From positions 1 through 10,648 of the forward strand of contig JAGQJJ010000073.1 in assembly GCA_020430675.1 (NCBI GenBank): DNA of 10,648 bases. Direction: 5' to 3'. Shown piece after piece: positions 7,678-10,648 of this stretch. The stretch is from Myxococcales bacterium. GTDB lineage: Bacteria > Myxococcota > Bradymonadia > UBA7976 > UBA1532. The position numbers were made by a program, and so were the translations under genes. The notes beneath the pieces were generated by a model. That model ran no database searches. It was given only the letters and a program-made list of their open reading frames with translations, and was not told the origin of the DNA. Within the stretch, counting starts at the first letter, position 1, and every line of letters begins with the position of its first letter.

Positions 7678-9839
7678 GCGACGCCCCGGCGCCCCTCCCC
7701 ACTGAGTCGACCGCGCTGGTCGTGGGCAAGGCCCTCGTCCTCAACGCCGCGGTCTGGCTCACCCTGCGCTCGATGGCCGGCGAGGTCGCCATCCTCGCTG
7801 GCGTGCTCGCCGCCACGCTGGCCGTCCTGCTGGCCCGCCTCGCCGATCGCCGCGGCCTGCGCGCGTTCACCGGCGCCGTCATCGGCCTGATCGCCGCCGC
7901 GATCGCGCTGCCCGTCGGCCACTTCGTGCTCGACTCGACGGTGCTCTTCGGCTGGCTCGACAGCCGCGCCACCCTCATCGCCAGCGACGTGCTTGGCTTC
8001 GGCCTGCTGGTCGGCGGCCTGGTCTTTGCCCTGCGCCTGCTCGCCGCCCGCTCGCGCGGCTGGTCGCTGCTCGAAGCCGCCGCCGTCCTCGGCGCGGTGG
8101 CCCACTTCTTCGCGCGCCACCGCAACCAGATGATCCACCGCCCGCTCTTCCTCAGCGACTGGGCGCTCAGCCACGGCCTCGACCCGCAGGTGGTGCTGCA
8201 AGCCTTGGGCGTTGTCGCCGCCGCGGTCGCGGTGCTGATGGCCCTGCGCCGCCAGCGCGCGCTCAAGCTGGCCATCTCGCTGGCCACGCTGCTGCTGCTC
8301 GGCTGGCTGGTCTACCAGTTTGTCAAGGACATGCGCATCGAGGTGGAGCCGGTCGTCGACGCCGCGCAGCAGCAGGACGACGACGCCGACTCGAAGGACG
8401 GCAAGAGCGGCGGCGACGGCAAGGGCAGCAACAGCGGCGGCGGCGGCGCGGGCAACGCGCTCGGCGACGGCTCGGGCGGCGGCACGCCCCCACCTCCACG
8501 CCCGGTCGCGGTCGCCGTCTTCCACGAGGACTATGAGCCGCAGAGCGGCCTGCTCTACTTTCGCCAGCAGGTGCTCAGCCAGTTCGACGGCACCAAGCTC
8601 GTCGCCGACAGCAGCGGCCGCTTCGACGCCGACGTCATCACCGCGTTTCCCACCGACGCGCCCATCGAAGCGGTCGACGGCCCGGTGCCCGCCTTCCACC
8701 TGCGCGTGCCCACCTCGATGTTCCTGCTGGTCGACCACCCGCAGCCGCTCGCGCTGAGCGCCTCGATCCTGATCAGCCCGCGCGAGAACCCCTCGCCGCG
8801 GCGCTTCGTGGCCGCCTACGACGCGGTCTCGCTTGCCGTCTCGGCCCCGGTCACCCGCCTCGTCGGCCGCGCCTCGGTGCCCGCTGACTGGTCGCCCGAG
8901 ATGCGCGCCCATTACCTGACCTACCCCGACGACCCGCGCTACCGGGCCCTGTCGAACGAGATCGTGCGCGAGATGGACCCCCGCTTCGCCGGCGACGACC
9001 TGATGAAGGCCTACGCCATCAAGCGCTACCTCGAGACCGAGGGCTTCTACACCCGGCGCGAGCGCCATCTGGGCGGCGATCCGACCGGCTCGTTCCTCTT
9101 CGGCAGCATGCGCGGCTATTGCGTGCACTTCGCCCACTCGGCGGCGAACCTCTTTCGCAGCCAGGGCATCGCCGCCCGGGTCGCGGTGGGCTACGCGGTC
9201 GACAACAACGCGCGCGGCGCTGGCTCGGCGGTGCTCATCCTGGGCGACCGGGCCCACGCGTGGCCCGAGATCCACCTCGAAGGCGTCGGCTGGATGCCCT
9301 TCGACGTCTACCCCGAGCGCTCCGATGAACCGCCGCCGCGCATGGTCGACCAGTCGCTCGAGAGCCTGCTCGGCGAGCTGGCCCGCGACGACCCCACCGG
9401 CGGTCGGGGCGCTGATCCCGACGCCGAGCTGCACATCCCCTGGCGCGCGATCGGCCTCGGCTTTGCGTTCACCTTCGGCGGCCTCTTGCTCTTCGGCTAC
9501 GCGGTCAAGATCAGCCGCCGCCTCGCGCCCGCGATGCGCCCGGCGGCCCATCGGCGCCTGTTCGCCGCCACGCTCGACCGCTTCAGCGACATCGGCGACG
9601 GCCGGCGCCCTGACGAGACCCGCGAACGCCACGCCGCGCGCCTCGCTGCGCTGGCCCCGAGCCTGGTCCCATTGACCCGCACGCATCTGCGCCTGACGCT
9701 GGGCCACGAGACGCCCGGCGGGGCCGACGAGCTGCGCGCGCTGGCGCAGCAGGTGCGCCGCGAATATTCGAGCAATGTGCCCCGCTGGCGGCGAGCCCTC
9801 GGCTGGCTCAACCCGGTGGGCTGGTGGTTTACGAGATGA
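7674..9839 (+). CDS. TgpA-like transmembrane transglutaminase
   Basis: The 721-residue protein has seven N-terminal hydrophobic segments (about 15-32, 36-56, 65-85, 103-123, 131-147, 173-191, 197-217), then an acidic, Gly/Ser-rich linker (228-277) ending in PPPP. A large ectodomain (about 278-590) follows, then one more membrane helix (591-611) and a basic C-terminal tail of about 110 residues. The transglutaminase-like core shows a complete triad: C483 in RGYCVHFAHSAANLFR, H528 in DRAHAWPEIHL and D544 in WMPFDVYPE. Arginine-rich loops (57-64, 124-130, 191-196, 612-640) fit a cytoplasmic N-terminus and C-terminus with the triad outside. This is the layout of TgpA-type proteins (DUF3488 plus transglutaminase), whose substrate is unknown; Pseudomonas TgpA is essential. 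The ATG at 7674 overlaps the DUF58 stop by 4 nt with no good ribosome site, so it probably depends on coupling. Frame-open sequence upstream to 7413 belongs to the DUF58 gene. Confidence 0.9.
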   Translation: MSDAPAPLPTESTALVVGKALVLNAAVWLTLRSMAGEVAILAGVLAATLAVLLARLADRRGLRAFTGAVIGLIAAAIALPVGHFVLDSTVLFGWLDSRATLIASDVLGFGLLVGGLVFALRLLAARSRGWSLLEAAAVLGAVAHFFARHRNQMIHRPLFLSDWALSHGLDPQVVLQALGVVAAAVAVLMALRRQRALKLAISLATLLLLGWLVYQFVKDMRIEVEPVVDAAQQQDDDADSKDGKSGGDGKGSNSGGGGAGNALGDGSGGGTPPPPRPVAVAVFHEDYEPQSGLLYFRQQVLSQFDGTKLVADSSGRFDADVITAFPTDAPIEAVDGPVPAFHLRVPTSMFLLVDHPQPLALSASILISPRENPSPRRFVAAYDAVSLAVSAPVTRLVGRASVPADWSPEMRAHYLTYPDDPRYRALSNEIVREMDPRFAGDDLMKAYAIKRYLETEGFYTRRERHLGGDPTGSFLFGSMRGYCVHFAHSAANLFRSQGIAARVAVGYAVDNNARGAGSAVLILGDRAHAWPEIHLEGVGWMPFDVYPERSDEPPPRMVDQSLESLLGELARDDPTGGRGADPDAELHIPWRAIGLGFAFTFGGLLLFGYAVKISRRLAPAMRPAAHRRLFAATLDRFSDIGDGRRPDETRERHAARLAALAPSLVPLTRTHLRLTLGHETPGGADELRALAQQVRREYSSNVPRWRRALGWLNPVGWWFTR

Positions 9840-9842
9840 CGG

Positions 9843-9849
9843 AAGGAAG
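9843..9849 (+). promoter_or_regulatory. Ribosome binding site deciding the MoxR start
   Basis: AAGGAAG lies between the transglutaminase stop (9837-9839) and the ATG at 9854, with the AGGA core 6 nt from the start codon. It favours ATG 9854 over the in-frame ATG at 9836, which overlaps the preceding stop (ATGA) and would add six residues (MTEGRS) but lacks a good ribosome site. Confidence 0.6.
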
Positions 9850-9853
9850 ATCG

Positions 9854-10648
9854 ATGCTCGACCCCTGGCAGCCTGCGGTCGCGACCCCGGCGGTCCTCGC
9901 CGATGACGTGCCCACGCTCGACGCCGCCCGCGCCGTCGCCGAAGCCATCCGCGCCCGCGTCCGCTACGACGTGATGGGCCGCGACGACGTGATCGAGCTG
10001 GTGCTCGTCGCGCTCTTCGGCGACGGCCACGTCCTGCTCGAAGACTACCCCGGCTCGGGCAAGACCACGCTGGCCAAGGCGCTCGGCGAGTCGATCGTCG
10101 ACCCCACGCCCCAAGACGGCATCGCCGAGTTCCGCCGCGTGCAGTTCACCCCCGACCTCTTGCCGAGCGACATCACCGGGGTCATGGTCTTCGACACGCA
10201 GACCAACGACTTCCACTTCCGCCGCGGCCCGGTCTTCGCCTACGTGCTGCTGGTCGACGAGATCAACCGCACCTCGCCCAAGGTGCAGGCGGCGCTGCTC
10301 GAAGCGATGGCCGAAAAGCAGGTCACCGTCGACAACGTCAGCCACCGCCTCGACCCGCTGTTTTTTGTCATCGCCACCCAGAACCCGCTCGACTCGGTGG
10401 GCACCTACCCGCTGCCCGTGGCCCAGCTCGACCGCTTCTTGTTCAAGGTGCGCATGGAGCACGTCAGCCGCGCCGCCGAGCTCGAAGTGCTGGCGAGCTG
10501 GGGCAAGCCGCGCCGCCGCCCCGAGGCCCTGCCACGGGTCTCGCGCGACGCGATCATGTCGGCCCGCACCGTGCTGCGCGAGCAGGTCGCCATCTCGCCG
10601 CGCGTGCACGAATGCCTCGTCGACGTCGCCACCGCGCTGCGCGGCGAC
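9854..10648 (+). CDS. MoxR-family AAA+ ATPase, 3' end cut by window edge
   Basis: MoxR ATPases are chaperone-like AAA+ proteins that usually act with DUF58 or VWA-domain partners. The 265 visible residues contain Walker A in LLEDYPGSGKTTLAKAL (K70, T71), the family motif VQFTPDLLPSDITGVMVF (97-113), Walker B LLVDEINRTSPKVQAALLEAM (132-152, acidic pair D135-E136), sensor 1 ATQNP (174-178) and LDRF (192-195) with the conserved Arg. The lid domain begins after about 200 and is cut at the right edge; the family is about 310-350 residues, so roughly 50-80 residues are missing. It follows the transglutaminase after 14 nt and is the last visible gene of the operon. MoxR commonly precedes DUF58 in such operons; here it follows both DUF58 and the transglutaminase. 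More partner genes, such as VWA proteins, may lie to the right. Confidence 0.95.
   Translation, partial: MLDPWQPAVATPAVLADDVPTLDAARAVAEAIRARVRYDVMGRDDVIELVLVALFGDGHVLLEDYPGSGKTTLAKALGESIVDPTPQDGIAEFRRVQFTPDLLPSDITGVMVFDTQTNDFHFRRGPVFAYVLLVDEINRTSPKVQAALLEAMAEKQVTVDNVSHRLDPLFFVIATQNPLDSVGTYPLPVAQLDRFLFKVRMEHVSRAAELEVLASWGKPRRRPEALPRVSRDAIMSARTVLREQVAISPRVHECLVDVATALRGD

Noticed and set aside
8340..8510. GGC-rich stretch considered as a DNA repeat or replication-related element
   Set aside because: It is in frame and encodes the Gly/Ser/Asp-rich linker of the transglutaminase; no regular DNA repeat unit is evident.
7608..9707. 700-codon minus-strand open frame opposite the transglutaminase
   Set aside because: Compositionally a GC-rich antisense shadow; the plus-strand product has a full catalytic triad and a coherent membrane topology.
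9497..10609. Minus-strand open frame opposite the transglutaminase 3' end and moxR
   Set aside because: The plus strand has complete Walker A, Walker B and sensor motifs; the antisense product has none.

Overview
The window comes from a high-GC bacterial chromosome (by eye about 70% G+C, with strong G/C preference at third codon positions). It holds seven protein genes, with almost no non-coding DNA. Non-ATG starts (GTG, TTG), overlapping stop/start codons and housekeeping gene content all suggest a free-living bacterium. The MoxR/DUF58/transglutaminase set, with a membrane transglutaminase, fits a Gram-negative such as a myxobacterium-like or other high-GC proteobacterial lineage. The lineage cannot be fixed from the sequence alone. 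There are no rRNA or tRNA genes, insertion sequences, CRISPR arrays or phage genes, and base composition looks uniform.

Left part (1-4373). A truncated aconitase gene (acnA) runs leftward off the window. Divergent from it, across a 120-bp spacer, is a cytoplasmic-type glycerophosphodiester phosphodiesterase (GDPD). The GDPD gene converges tail-to-tail, with a 3-nt gap, on a leftward gene for a membrane-anchored class A beta-lactamase-fold serine hydrolase.

Middle and right (4504-10648). A 130-bp divergent spacer contains a perfect 7-bp inverted repeat and weak promoter-like hexamers. From it a tightly packed rightward operon begins: prmA (ribosomal protein L11 methyltransferase), a zinc-independent MDR oxidoreductase, a DUF58 membrane protein, a TgpA-like transmembrane transglutaminase, and a MoxR-type AAA+ ATPase cut by the right edge. 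Successive genes overlap by 1 or 4 nt or are separated by 14-16 nt, which indicates co-transcription and translational coupling.

How the genes work together. MoxR, DUF58 and transglutaminase proteins form a recurrent conserved module. MoxR is a chaperone-like ATPase, DUF58 proteins are its usual partners, and the transglutaminase-like enzyme has an extracytoplasmic catalytic domain. The module is probably involved in envelope protein maturation or stress, but its substrate is unknown. Here the order is DUF58, transglutaminase, MoxR, and the module is translationally linked to prmA and an oxidoreductase. The left genes are housekeeping or metabolic (TCA cycle, phospholipid head-group recycling, envelope hydrolase). 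I see no clearly new system. The most notable points are the operon layout, the 7+1 membrane topology of the transglutaminase, and the repeat-bearing divergent spacer.
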